Source of the DNA: Chaetoderma sp. LZ-2023a
Taxonomy: Eukaryota; Mollusca; Caudofoveata; Chaetodermatida; Chaetodermatidae
DNA: 64,000 bases
NCBI GenBank assembly: GCA_034401795.1
Contig: CM067359.1
Coordinates: 149,048,568-149,112,567, forward strand
Reading direction: 5' to 3'
Shown here: piece after piece, positions 20,879 through 31,479 of the stretch
Layout: each line of letters begins with the position of its first letter
Position numbering within the stretch: position 1 is the first letter of the stretch
Position numbers and translations under genes: made by a program
The notes under the pieces: generated by a model
What the model was told of the DNA's origin: nothing
Databases searched by the model: none
What the model saw: the letters and a program-made list of their open reading frames with translations, nothing else

Positions 20879-21106
20879 GCGGCCGCTGGTCCATACACCT
20901 TCATCGTGTTTATCGTCATTCTAGTAGGAGCCATTACCTTCATTTTCTTCTTTGTTCCGGAGACAAAAGACAAGACATTTGATGAGATAGCCCACGTGCT
21001 TGCTTTAGGTGGACGAGCGGGCGGAAGGAAGGGATCTGCAGATTTGATATCAAAACGTGATGAAGTACAGTTGATGGATCTAGATAGAAAGGATGTGAAC
21101 GTATAG
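20879..21106 (+). CDS. SLC2A: Facilitated glucose transporter, last exon: TM12 and C-terminal tail
   Basis: From the last acceptor (ends 20878) it encodes AAAGPYTFIVFIVILVGAIT, FIFFFVPETKDKTFDEIAHV and a hydrophilic tail ending DLDRKDVNV before TAG at 21104. GPY, the VPETK signature and FDEI match GLUT1-5. The nearest acceptor gives a family-length TM12. Acceptors further upstream would add 20, 40, 60 or 80 hydrophobic residues in frame. With the other seven exons the window encodes about 369 residues, close to the C-terminal 360 of human GLUT1. No poly(A) signal could be assigned with confidence. Confidence 0.93.
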   Translation, partial: AAAGPYTFIVFIVILVGAITFIFFFVPETKDKTFDEIAHVLALGGRAGGRKGSADLISKRDEVQLMDLDRKDVNV

Positions 21107-21249
21107 TCAGTCATGTTTAGTGTAAAGAGTGTAGAATTTATAACAAGGATTATAGATCAGCGTTGATCTATTGGTGAACTATTGGCATTACAGTGTGGCT
21201 CATAAATGAGTTTGAATGTTTCCAAAACAAAAACAGGTTAGTTAGTAAA

Positions 21250-21337
21250 ATATTTTCTGCTGAATATTTTGAAAATAATTAGATTGGATCTAAGGCAGCA
21301 ATGTCTTCCAATCCAATTATGTTCGAAATATTCAACA
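21250..21337. repeat. Family B hairpin, variant with GGCAGCAATGTCTTCCAAT arm
   Basis: CTGCTGAATATTTTGAAAAT and GTTCGAAATATTCAACAG pair around AAGGCAGCAATG. The variant also occurs at 25275-25372, and a relic lies near 930-990. It sits in the presumed 3' UTR or flank of the transporter. Confidence 0.7.
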
Positions 21338-21814
21338 GTACGTGTTATTGTGCTTTGGAAACATTTAATGTTATTTCTTAGTTACGCTGTGTATATTTAT
21401 ACTAGGTTTAGTCATCAGTTTGCGGCATAAGATGCATGGCAACTAGACAATAATTTGGAAAGTAGTACTTTGAACAGGTGTGCCTCATGTAGTGATACTG
21501 GAGAGATCCTGTCAATGCCATGTGGTATTCCAGTTGTAGAGTATAGATCACAATTTGACAGCAACAGCATCCAGACATATAATTTTCAAAAATGTTCAAC
21601 GGAATACTTTACGCTTTATAGCATGATTGTATTGAGAGGGTGGAATATGAAGACAACAATAGTTCTTGATTAACGACAAATGTAATTTTCCACTAGAGTG
21701 TCATGTTCTAGCTAAGCTCCGCCCACTTTGTACACATGCTTGAATTGATGTTACGACTTTGAAACGTGAATTTCTAGCATCTCAATTTCAGGGTAAGTAA
21801 ATATGCACGTAAAC

Positions 21815-21893
21815 TGTTGAATATTTAAAAAACTAATTTGACCGCGTGGGCAACAGCTCCCAGTCCTTATTAGTTATAAAAATATTTAACAGG
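21815..21893. repeat. Family B hairpin
   Basis: CTGTTGAATATTTAAAAAAC and TTATAAAAATATTTAACAGG pair imperfectly around GGGCAACAGCTCCC. Confidence 0.6.
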
Positions 21894-22084
21894 ATAATTA
21901 TTAAATTATAAATTCACCAAATGTTTTAAAATTCACATGCCTACTGGTTGAACCGTTGCCATTTTCATGAAGGATCATTTAATTATGATGTCAGCTAACA
22001 AGTAACGTGTTTCGATTATGCCATCAGGTAATTGAGTGACAGGTTGGATCTTCATTATTAAGGTATTCCCCATGATGTCTTGCT

Positions 22085-22275
22085 TGGCAATGATTGGAGC
22101 CATATGCAGCAACATCACCCAGTCAAAATAGTTTCAAAATATTGACCAACTTACCTGTATAGTTACCTTGATATTAGGGTCCAAGTAATTCAGGGTTCGA
22201 TTAATCCAAACATGGGCAAAGCATGGGTGGAGCTTAGCTAGAAAGGGGGCCAGACATATGTAGAACTGGATCCCT
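22085..22275. repeat. Long family B element, right-hand fragment
   Basis: AGTTTCAAAATATTGACCAA, then GTTCGATTAATCCAAACATG and GGGTGGAGCTTAGCTAGAAA: the second hairpin arm and the tail of the long unit, without the first arm. Confidence 0.6.
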
Positions 22276-22965
22276 CTATTGTTTAAAGTCTCTATGCCAG
22301 CACAATTTTGATAGTTATTTATACTATAAAGCTGAAATACAATCAAAATATGTCTGAATACGAATATACTAAGAAATAACCAAGAAATCCAAATTTGAAA
22401 CTGTGCAAAGCGGGAATTCATATTTCATCGTTTTATGTTCTGGTAACCATTGAGCTGCCGATCCCAATGTCAGTAGTGTTACAGCTCACAGAGTCTTGGA
22501 TAGGCCGCAATAGCAAACAAGCAGATACTGGAGCATTGGCTTTAGGTGTATTTCGGTTTAGTTTTAGAATACTTTTTCCTGCCGTAGGTACACTTAGTTT
22601 TATTAAACAAAATGGTATACTCCAAATTGCTTTTCAAAGATGCGTGTGCCAAATCCTGTAGATTTTGCCAATTTTTTTTGAAATTATGGTGGAAAGGAGA
22701 TAAATATTGTCTTATAAGACATCGATTGAACCTATAAATTAGTCTGATTGCATCCCATACAGGTGATCAATTTTTTGTCGGAAATCGCTCGTCATGTTGG
22801 TAGCAGGCTACCAGATACTGAGTAAAAGCCGTTTTTATTATTAACCTAGAACGTTTCGAGCGAATCGGTGTATATTTTCTGAAATATTTATGTATATGTG
22901 ACCGATTTATGCAAAGTTATTTTCTCAAATAAATGGAGTGAGCATTCGACGTGATCGTATTCTCC
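22276..22965. other. Downstream flank with no recognised feature
   Basis: One 88-codon open frame (22395-22661) resembles no protein I know and has no supporting context. Nothing else is seen. Confidence 0.5.
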
Positions 22966-22969
22966 CAAA

Positions 22970-23460
22970 TAATGGATGAATCTGATCTGTCAGTTGAGTC
23001 TATTACATCATAATGAATTATGTCACATGTAGGCTGGCATCACAATAATAATTGACAGAAATAGTCCGTAATGAACCTGGAATCATCCACCAGGTGTATG
23101 AATTCTATGTCTACTATTTAATAAACATTCCGTTGAATATTTTGAAACTAATTTAACTCGGGGGGCTGTTGCATCCATAGACCGCAACAGCCACCAGTCA
23201 AATTAGTTTCAAAATAGTCAACAGGTTAACTATATAGTTACCATGAAATTGGGATTCTGGGAAGTCAGGATCCAACATATATAACTCGATCCCAACATGC
23301 GTAAAACATGGGGCGTAAAATATAGGCAGAGCTTAGCTAGAGATGGGCAGAGCTTAGCTAGAGATGGGCAGAGCTTAGCTAGAGATGGGGCAGAGCTTGG
23401 CTAGAGATGGGCGGGGTATAACAAAAAGTTGATTCTTCCATTGGATACTCCCTTCTTTTC
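22970..23460. repeat. Long family B element, near complete
   Basis: Hairpin at about 23128-23225 with tip GCATCCATAGACCGCAACAG, preceded by TTTAATAAACATTCCGTTGA and followed by four tandem AGAGATGGGCAGAGCTTAGCT-type units of about 21 bp (23330-23420). Confidence 0.75.
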
Positions 23461-23782
23461 TGACGTGTCTAGGATATATATAATAAGCCAGTCTTACTTT
23501 AACATATATGTATGTTTTATGTGATATCTACCGTCTTTAATTAATGTTATTCAAATTTAGTTGTCACTAGTCGAACACTTTTAATTGAACTCACATGGAT
23601 TTAGAGTTATGGGCTGTTTTTAATGAGAAGTATTTTAATACGATAAATGTCGGGATTCGTGTTTGTTGTTCTTAATGCCTCTGTTTGCTTATTCTTAGTC
23701 AATGTGTAAAGGTTCAATAAGTTAACCCTTTCATTTGATTATTCCAGTCTTTCAATTACAAAACACCTATAAAGATAAGCTC

Positions 23783-23876
23783 TTGAATGTTTTAAAACTA
23801 CTTTGACTGGAAGCTGTTGCGGCCATAGGCAAAAACAGCTCCCCCATCGAATTAGTTTTAAAATCTTCAAGAGAAT
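23783..23876. repeat. Family B hairpin
   Basis: CTCTTGAATGTTTTAAAACT and AGTTTTAAAATCTTCAAGAG pair end to end around GCGGCCATAGGCAAAAACAG. Compensating changes in both arms keep the stem. Confidence 0.75.
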
Positions 23877-24007
23877 ATTCTTCTTATCTCAAAAGCTATT
23901 TCTTATTTCTGGTCTTCACTGTTTAAGGGGTTAATCCTTAGAGTGAACACGTATCTTTCGGTGTCAATCACATCAAGACATGGTCAGTCATTAAGTCATG
24001 AGGTTTT

Positions 24008-24232
24008 AACCCTTTCGTAATGATGGCAGCCAAAACCGACCTCTGTAGTCATCTTGAGGAATATCCATTTGCAGCCCAAGATAAGACTATCTTTGAAAAT
24101 TTACTACTGGAATGACTGGCTCAGTTACCGAGCCAGTCATTCCAGTGGTAAATTTTTCTTAAAATAATCTTATCTTGGCCTGCAAATGGATATTTTATTT
24201 TCTTGACCAAATTTAGACATTAAAGATTTAAA
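24008..24232. mobile_element. Family A MITE
   Basis: Begins TTAACCCTTTCGTAATG, core GGCTCAGTTACCGAGCC, and ends AGACATTAAAGATTTAA. Confidence 0.75.
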
Positions 24233-24429
24233 GCTGTCACATGTTTTGAGATCAATAGACCATTTTATTCAGCAACTGGTTTGCTTAATGTGACTGCCTG
24301 TGTTTTCTGACTGCATTACACTGTTATAGTAGGTGGCTGTGTGAGGTGATGATTTAAGTAATTGATTAGATAAACATGTTTAAAATGTCATTTAAAGAAA
24401 AAATTATTTCCCTCAAAATGGGAAGAGGG

Positions 24430-24690
24430 TAGTGAATTTGTGTCTGTCTCTGCATGCATGCATTTGTGTGTACGTGGGTGGGTGCGTACGTCTGCGTGTC
24501 CATAGCTGTATCTAAAAAACTACTGACCCGTTTTAACATAACAGGAAGTTTTGCCATAATCTGGATGAAAAATCTGGATCGGATCAAATTTAGGATTTAT
24601 GAATATCGCCGAAACTACTGTTCCAGTTTAGCTCAGATCCTAACACAACAAAGGGTGTAAAATTGCAGTAGGGTTCCACACATTTGGACA
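24430..24690. repeat. Dispersed repeat with GT-rich start, related to bases 1-60
   Basis: A CATGCATGCATTTGTGTGTA tract leads into CAAAGGGTGTAAAATTGCAG. The end, CTCAGATCCTAACACAAC...GGGTTCCACAC, aligns with the first 60 bases of the window (CTCAAATTCTAACACAAT...GGACTCCACAC). The opening also resembles 3735-3795. Confidence 0.55.
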
Positions 24691-24987
24691 TGGTCCGAAA
24701 AATCTAAAATCTGTACAATGTGGCAAAAATATAGGAGGGCAAGTGTCTGCAATCTGTTGTTGGTCTTGTTAAAAATAAATCTGTGGTGTTGTATATTGTA
24801 TATAAATTGTCTTATTCATTAAATAATATTAACATGAATTAAGAATAATAAATATAGGTTTGAAGTTCTCATGACGTTAGCATAGATCTACTCTGTAATT
24901 AGGTAATTATTTGATGTGTGATTCTTTAATGACTGATTAAATGTACAATATTTCTTTTTATTCATCAAGGAAAAAAATGAATGCAGC

Positions 24988-25036
24988 TAATATTATTATT
25001 ATTAGTATTAGTATTATTATTAATGTTATTAATATT
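24988..25036. repeat. (ATT)n-type microsatellite
   Basis: Irregular ATT/AGT/AAT trinucleotides over about 48 bases. Confidence 0.8.
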
Positions 25037-25274
25037 GTTACCACCCACCTTACACAGTCACACAGGGTAGTCATGATGGGTGAACCATCTCGTAATACAA
25101 GTCATTTGCCAGGAATTTTAAGGTGGCAATGTGGTTCAATAACATTCAGGATTAACCACCTTATTTTGGTTCTAGATCGCAGCTTTAAGCGGTTCCGTCG
25201 ATGATGTGGCATTAGAGCACAGCTCAGAAATAAGTTAACAAATGTTCAAAACAAAACTAGAAACATGTTAGTGA

Positions 25275-25372
25275 GTAAAAAATGTTGTTGAATATTTTGA
25301 ACTTAATTGTATTGGAAGACATTGCTGCCTGAGGCAGCAATGTCTTACAATCCAATTATGTTCAGAATATTC
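25275..25372. repeat. Family B hairpin, variant form
   Basis: GTTGAATATTTTGAACTTAA and ATGTTCAGAATATTCACC pair, with a perfect central AAGACATTGCTGCC palindrome. Confidence 0.8.
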
Positions 25373-25444
25373 ACCAGTACAGTACATTCTATTTTATTTT
25401 GCCGACATGTTAAGTGTTTTTATCTGCACTGTACTAATAGTGAA

Positions 25445-26760
25445 AAAGGAGAAAGATGACATCTCCAAGCCGGTCTCCGTAAGTACCAACTTTGTTGGAA
25501 AACTTAGTCATCAAGGATTGCAGGCTGACATCTGCATACAGAGGCATAAGCAGAGTTGTGAAATAGTACAAAGTGGCTTCAAACATGGACGCAGCTGCCG
25601 CATTGTATGGGCTCAATGCATGCTTGTGTCGGTAGTCATGTCCAAACACTGGGATTTCCACAAAAGGGTCATTGACATGTCACGAGCCTTCAACGCAATT
25701 AAACGCGCAAAGATCCTTGATGTACTATGCCAGGCCAGTTGCAATGAATATGAGCTACAACTAGTGAGACTACTACTTGCAGACACCAAGCTGAGAGTAT
25801 GAGTGAAGTCAGTGAAGTCTCTAGAGTTTGAGACATCAATCAGCTCCCCACAGAGATGATCTATCTCCTATGCTTTTCACCTGTTACATTGCTGCTGCAT
25901 TGAAATCCGTGCAGGAAAGTTCCACAAGACCAACCCCCCCCCCCCCACCATGTCCATACTGGGTGTGCTGCTAGAGACTTCATAAACAAGGAAAAGAGAT
26001 CCCTCGATGAACTTCTCCCAATAGCTGCAAGCAAACTGAAAATTGAGAATCTCTGAATAAATCCAAAACAGAGTTCACCCACATATACCTATCTACAAAG
26101 CATGAAACTAAAGAAAATGATGATCCACTTCGTGGCGCCGAACCATGGGGGAAAAGTAAAATCCTGGGCTCACTGCTTTGCAGTACTGCTGACATTGCTG
26201 CACGCTGCGTCATGAGGAACATAGCTTTCCACTCCTGGAAGCTCTGGATTCGTAGATCAAAGATGCCCTTGATAAAAAGACTATGTTTGTATAATGCAAC
26301 CTGTGTATCCTTGATGCTGTATAACTGTAACAGCTGGGCAGCTCCAAAGGCAAACTCGATGCCTGCCACCGCAAACACCTACGCACCATTACTGGACACT
26401 GATGGCCAGACAGCATAATTTGCAATGATGCACTACACAAGATGTGTAATATGTCGCCACTGTCTGTAAAGGTTGTCCAGCAAAGATGGTCCATGTTTAG
26501 CCATGTGCTAAGGATGCCAGAAGAGACCACAGAACAAATCCTTGGAATTCGCCCTACTCGGAGTCAGCAAATACAAAGCCAGGAGATTGGATAAATCTGT
26601 TTAGCGTGCTACAAGGTGACCTCAAGAAAGCAGGACTCGGTACACTCAAGGCACGAATGGACCTGAGAAAGCTAAGGATTTTGGCTGAGAATAAGACACA
26701 GTTGGCAAAAGCGAAGAATGACTGATTGCAGCTGTATGATGTTTAGTACTACAGCCGCAG
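25445..26760 (+). mobile_element. LINE (non-LTR retrotransposon) reverse transcriptase relic
   Basis: The frame at 25530-25802 encodes QSGFKHGRSCRIVWAQ, then VIDMSRAFNAIKRAKILDVL and LVRLLLADTKLRV, which are RT motifs of the LINE type (the Asp of DMSRAF is the first catalytic one). A GDxLSPMLFTCYIAAAL-like segment near 25855-25905 is the next RT block, now in a different frame and with stops. The block that should carry the FADD catalytic box is not seen: a poly-C tract at 25937 and a jump to later sequence replace it. The C-terminal region follows at 26150-26530 (WIRRSKMPLIKRLCLYNATC, VQQRWSMFSHVLRMP). It is frameshifted at least three times and cannot be active. Its 5' limit is uncertain. 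Confidence 0.8.
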
Positions 26761-26814
26761 AATACAGTAATCATACATACTGTACTACTGTGACGGGCAT
26801 TGAACCTTTATTTA

Positions 26815-26990
26815 TCCCTTTAACTGTGAAATTTGTTTCAAGAAAATTTTAATTTTATAAAAATGTCCATTTGCGGACCAAAATAAGATATTTTTGGAAA
26901 TTTACCGCTGGAATTACTAGCTCGGTTATATCGAGCCTGTAATTTGAGTCGTAAATTTACAACAAAAAAAAGCTCGGTCTGAAAATCGCT
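26815..26990. mobile_element. Family A MITE, degenerate
   Basis: TTTAACTGTGAAATTTGTTT, GTCCATTTGCGGACCAA and AGCTCGGTTATATCGAGCC are recognisable; the right third is lost. Confidence 0.6.
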
Positions 26991-26999
26991 CTTCTTAGT

Positions 27000-27630
27000 T
27001 GGCTAGACTATCATGGCTAATAATTAAACTAACCAAACATAGTCTCTGTACAGTGGTCATAAAAAAAATCCACATTTGCCGGGCCAGGGAAGACTTGTAG
27101 AGAATTTACCACTAAAAATCATTATGTGTACATATATCATTCAATCGCAGATTATTCAGTATCTATAACGCTATTCCGCATCATCCTGGCTTTAATACTA
27201 CTACTCTAACTTACAGTTACGCTATTTTTAGAAATGATATGCATATGATATTTGTAATAAACTATACAGTATTAATTAATGAATATGCTGGATTTAACAG
27301 TTTTCGTCGCGCGGCACGCTAGTCGGGAATTTATAGGGACTATTAGATGGTAGACGTTTTCATTTTCCAGAAAGAGTTGCTGATTGGTGTTGCTTGAGTT
27401 GATAAATAATCTGTTTCAAACAGAATCCGGGATTGCATTTATAAGAGAGATTTTTCTGTTGTGATTAAGAAATAATTTTTGTGTCGCTACACATGAAATT
27501 GTAAAAGTTGTACGCTGATTGTTTTCTAATGGGCTGAAAGATTTTTAGCGATGACTCGCCATGGATGGTTAAATAGCAGAAGTCATTTAACCCTTACAAT
27601 GACATGTGTCTCAATTTTAATGCACCTATA
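27000..27630. other. Intergenic sequence with no recognised gene
   Basis: A weak family A fragment (GGGCCAGGGAAGACTTGTAG, then AATTTACCACTAAAAATCAT) lies at about 27080-27125. The rest shows no coding or repeat signature. Confidence 0.5.
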
Positions 27631-27635
27631 CAGGA

Positions 27636-27737
27636 AAGCCGTTGAATATTTTGAAACTAATTTAACAGGTAACTGTTACTGCCATAGGCAGCAACAGCTC
27701 CCAGTCAAGTTAGTTGCAAAATATTCAACAGCATGCT
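27636..27737. repeat. Family B hairpin
   Basis: GCCGTTGAATATTTTGAAAC and GTTGCAAAATATTCAACAGC surround ACTGCCATAGGCAGCAACAG. Confidence 0.8.
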
Positions 27738-27739
27738 TC

Positions 27740-28225
27740 TTAAATCATAAAGAATTTGTGGTTTTGTGTCTGTAAGGGTTTAAGCATTAAATGCCTATTT
27801 ATTTTTGAACATTTTCTAGTTAATAACATGTATTTGACTATAAATGTTTTGCCAAATAATATATTTGTGTATTATTAATATTATGTTGCCAGTTTACTTT
27901 AGTTTTGTAATGTTCTGAAATTACAATCAGTGTTTTTGTCTATTGTAATATACAGCACCATATATTAGCCAGATGGCCATGACATGACACCTTCCATCTG
28001 CAGTTCATAAGAGACTATTTATTGAACATTAGCACTCGTTCACACTATTCAGGCCTCACAGTGGGTACAAAACAAAAAAATATGATCTTGTTAGAAAAAC
28101 TGTAGTACTATGGTAACGAGTTAACCCCTCTTGAGTCAATTTGTGTTTTATAATGCGGTTATAACTACGTTTTCAGTTGTCACGGGTTGTTACCCGATAA
28201 CTGAAGGAAAAGGTGTGGTTTATAG
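27740..28225. other. Intergenic sequence with no recognised feature
   Basis: AT-rich. One imperfect hairpin is seen at about 28180-28205 (GTCACGGGTTGTTACCCG). No gene. Confidence 0.5.
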
Positions 28226-28227
28226 TG

Positions 28228-28400
28228 GTAAAACCAGTCAATACTTCCTCTGCAGTTGTCTTGAGGACTGTCTATTTGCAGGCTAAGAGAAAACTATTTT
28301 TGAAAATTTACCACTGGATATCCAGTGATAAATTTTCAAAAATAGTCTTCTCTTGGCCTGCAAATCAACACCGCCTAAACAAAGATTTAGATTTTCTTGA
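28228..28400. mobile_element. Family A MITE with a shortened centre
   Basis: TTTGAAAATTTACCACTGG meets CCAGTGATAAATTTTCAAA with only ATAT between, so the CTGGCTCGGTTATCGAGCC centre has been lost. A near-perfect hairpin with almost no loop. Confidence 0.75.
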
Positions 28401-28754
28401 CTATTAGCCCTTTACTCGTCAAACCGCTAAAAAAAACCGCTTAAAAAACGATTTTCCTAAATTCCCATTACAAACCCGTCTTCTCTTGGTCAGCAAATGG
28501 TCGTCCACTGAGCAAAGATTTCAATTTGCTTGAAAACTCTTGACAAATTAAAAGGTTAATTGATAAGTCGCCAATTGAGTGCTTTGAGGCGCAGTTGACA
28601 CACGAGGGATTAAAGTAACTTGAAATTGTATTGCTGCCTTAGGCACCAAACGCTTCCATTAATAATATTTCAAGAGATTTTTATATGAACTCGATGAAAG
28701 TGTTATCCCGGTGGTAGGACTTCAGGAATGAAAGGGTTAAAAACTATAGTTAAG

Positions 28755-28992
28755 TTAACCATTTAACCATCATATTTGGTCTGGAAATGTTCCATTTTCT
28801 CATACAAAATGTCAGTTTGCATAGCAAGAGAATAGTATTTTTGAAAATTTACCACTGGAATGACTGGCTCGGTTATCGAGCCAGTCATTCCAGTGGTAAA
28901 TTTTCAAAAATACCCTTCTCTTGGTCTGCAAATGGACATTCCTCAAGACCCCTGCAGAAGCTGTTTGGCTGATATGAGTGTTAAATGGTTAA
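28755..28992. mobile_element. Family A MITE, intact-looking
   Basis: Bounded by TTAACCATTTAACCATC and GAGTGTTAAATGGTTAA. The inner palindrome (about 28838-28914) is perfect or nearly so, around GGCTCGGTTATCGAGCC. It shares its right TTAACC with the next copy. Confidence 0.85.
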
Positions 28993-29219
28993 CCCTTAAG
29001 TTTGTTCAAGAAAATTTCAAACGTCTCATTCTTCTCCATTTGCAGATCAAGAGATTATTTTTAGAATTTTATCACTGGAATAACTGGCTCAGTTATCGTC
29101 TTACCGAGCCAGTAATTCCAGTTGTAATTTTTCAAAAATTATTTTTTCACCTACGAATGACTTTTTCTGACGGCGACTGCAGAAGCTGTTCTTGGCTCGC
29201 TTGAGTGCTATAGGGTTAA
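28988..29219. mobile_element. Family A MITE, abutting the previous copy
   Basis: Starts TTAACCCTTAAGTTTGTTCA and ends TTGAGTGCTATAGGGTTAAA. The core reads GGCTCAGTTATCGTCTTACC, with extra bases in the loop. Two head-to-tail copies share a single TTAA. Confidence 0.8.
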
Positions 29220-29634
29220 AGATAAAAAATACATTCTATTCTACCTCCATAAATATAAATTGGAATTTTCTGTACTGCTAAAAAGTAGGACAGAACTAAA
29301 ACACAGGATAAAGTATGAGCGATGTCCAAAAAGTATGACCGCTGCGAGGCCTAAATAGCTTCCATCATTTCTCCAGATAACAGAATATTATTGAAAATGT
29401 ATCATTTATTTAGTTGACGACTTCTCCACAATATCTTTGACAAATTATCTTCCTGGAATTGAATTGAAATTGTGGAATTGAATTGAAATTGATTTCTTAT
29501 GTCATTGGGTGATGAATATGTGTGATAATCACATGGAAATTCACACATAATAGTAACGTGTGATGTCATCCTGTCCTGGTAAGGAATTCAAATCTCATAA
29601 AAGAATTCAGCCAATCACAGTCATTGACACGCTA

Positions 29635-29827
29635 CCCTTTAACCCTCACATTTGTTCAAGAAAATTTATCCATTGTAGATCAAGAGAAGGCTATCTTTGA
29701 AAATGGTTATCAAGCTAGTCATTCCAGTGGTAAATTTTCAAAAATAGTCTTCTCTTGGTCTGCCTTTGGACATTTATCAAGACAACTGCAGAAGCCGTCT
29801 TTGGCTCATTTCAGTGTTGAAGGGTTA
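29635..29827. mobile_element. Family A MITE, shortened
   Basis: Begins CCCTTTAACCCTCACATTTG and ends AGTGTTGAAGGGTTAAGG; the left palindrome arm is largely lost. Confidence 0.7.
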
Positions 29828-29934
29828 AGGTCTCTTACACAAGGAGACTGAGTCTGTGAAACAGACTGGTCACCATTTCAACTGTAACCTTTGAAATTTT
29901 AGTGTCTCGTTTTCAAGACAACTATAGATACAGG

Positions 29935-30028
29935 CAATTTATTGAATATTTTAAGACGAGTTCAACTAGAACATGTTGCTGACATAGGCAGCAACAGCTC
30001 CCACCCAGTCAAAGTAGTTTCAAAATGT
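29935..30028. repeat. Family B hairpin
   Basis: TTATTGAATATTTTAAGACG and TAGTTTCAAAATGTTATTGA pair weakly around GCTGACATAGGCAGCAACAG. Confidence 0.6.
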
Positions 30029-30344
30029 TATTGAAATTGAGATACCAGCATTTCAAAGGTGCCATCTTTGACTATATTAAATTCTCTTGGCATTATTGCA
30101 TTTTGTCGGATATTGAAAACAATTACGAAAATTTAAATAATCGTGACTGTATGTTTAACTGAATTCCATCGAATTAGACATCGTAATTAATATACAAAAT
30201 TGTGTTCTTAGTAAATTCACTAGTTCCTGTACAGTCACATCAATCAATCATGTTTATAACATACACTTGTTCTTGTGGTGGGTGGGAGGAGCGTGTGGAA
30301 ATTATGGTTCTTTTAAACTGGTCATTATAGGACCACCCCCGTCT

Positions 30345-30510
30345 TAGCCCTTTATGGTCAAAATTAATTTTTTAAATGTTTAATATTTACTCATTTGATG
30401 CCATTTTCAGAAGAGAAGAGTATTTTGGGAGATTTACCACTGGATAACTGGCTCAGTTATCGAGCCAGTCATTCCAGTGCTAAAGTTTCTAAAATACTCT
30501 CCTCTTGGTC
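30345..30510. mobile_element. Family A MITE, diverged
   Basis: TTAGCCCTTTATGGTCAAAA is followed by an AGAAGAGAAGAGTATTTTGG shoulder, core GGCTCAGTTATCGAGCC, and ATACTCTCCTCTTGGTC. Confidence 0.65.
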
Positions 30511-30607
30511 TTGACCATTACAGAGTAGAGTTACCCATAAGCGAAATGATTTTTCTCAGCCAAGTTTAATTATTTAACGCTTAACCGGTTTATCCATGAA
30601 ATGGTGA

Positions 30608-30690
30608 TATTCATATGTTGAATATTTTGAAACTGTCTTTCATCTGGAGCAGCTTCCAATAAGATTAATTTTCAAATGTTCAACAGAATT
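30608..30690. repeat. Family B hairpin, short
   Basis: ATATGTTGAATATTTTGAAA and ATTTTCAAATGTTCAACAGA. Confidence 0.55.
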
Positions 30691-30770
30691 TACCACGAGT
30701 TATGATTGATTATGACATCAGATACTTGAGTGATGCGTCAGATTTATATCAAGACATCTATATAGGAGAG

Positions 30771-30829
30771 CTGCTGAATATTTTGAATGTAATTTGACTG
30801 GAAATTTGTTGCAAAGTTTTAAGGGTTAA
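30771..30829. repeat. Family B single arm
   Basis: GCTGCTGAATATTTTGAATG, then TTAAGGGTTAA; no partner arm. Confidence 0.45.
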
Positions 30830-30930
30830 TGTTCCTACTCTTGGTTTTCTCTCAATGTGTTTCTTTGGTAGGTAATGTCTGCATTCTGAATTTCTGCAGA
30901 CTGCATTTTCCATGGGGTTGACTCTAGATA

Positions 30931-31022
30931 TGCTGAATATTTTGAAAACAATTTGTCTGAAAGTTGTTGGTGGCTTAGCCACCAACAACTTTCAGTTAAA
31001 TTGTTTTCAAAATATTCAGCAT
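30931..31022. repeat. Family C hairpin, near perfect
   Basis: TGCTGAATATTTTGAAAACA pairs with its complement at 31003-31022, and the tip is GTTGGTGGCTTAGCCACCAA. The whole 92 bases can fold as one hairpin with one or two mismatches. Confidence 0.85.
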
Positions 31023-31404
31023 GTCCTGAGTTATTGACCATTGAAATTATTGTCTGTGGCCTGCAGTAGTCGGATAGTTAATATATTGGAAAAATCTATA
31101 AGCAGGGATGGAATGGAAAAGATTTTGTGTGAATTTCACTGATTTGACAGTCTGGTTTCTTGAAATTCCAGTGTCTCAATAACAGTTCACAATCAAAATT
31201 AGTTTCGAAATATTCCCTACATCATAAAGAATTTCTTGTTTAAGGAATCCCTATGGCAGCAACAGATTTCAGTCAAATTAATTTCAAAATATTTAGCAAC
31301 TTTCGTTTGTCTAGAGGTAGCGGGTTAAAAGGTTAAATTAAAAGTTCTTTAACTGTCTCACTGTCACAAGCACCAGACAATAAGTTCAATGAGCTAAAAC
31401 CCTT

Positions 31405-31475
31405 GATGTGCTGAATATTATGAAAACAATTTGACTGAAAGTTGTTGGTGGCTTTGCTTTCAAAATATTTAGCAG
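31405..31475. repeat. Family C hairpin, shortened
   Basis: GTGCTGAATATTATGAAAAC and TTTCAAAATATTTAGCAGG; the stem tip is reduced. Confidence 0.6.
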
Positions 31476-31479
31476 GTCC

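Noticed and set aside
20491-21114. A 207-codon minus-strand open frame opposite the last transporter exon
   Set aside because: It is the antisense of the 60-bp tandem array, whose multiple-of-three period keeps other frames open. The + frame matches GLUT TM12 and the VPETK signature.
22395-22661. 88-codon + strand open frame as a gene
   Set aside because: No homology I recognise, no splice or promoter context, and no codon pattern distinct from the flanks.
28787-29204. Overlapping open frames of 61 and 114 codons on the + strand
   Set aside because: They read straight through two palindromic family A MITEs; the peptide (for example YHWNDWLGYRASHSSGKFSK) recurs wherever the repeat occurs.
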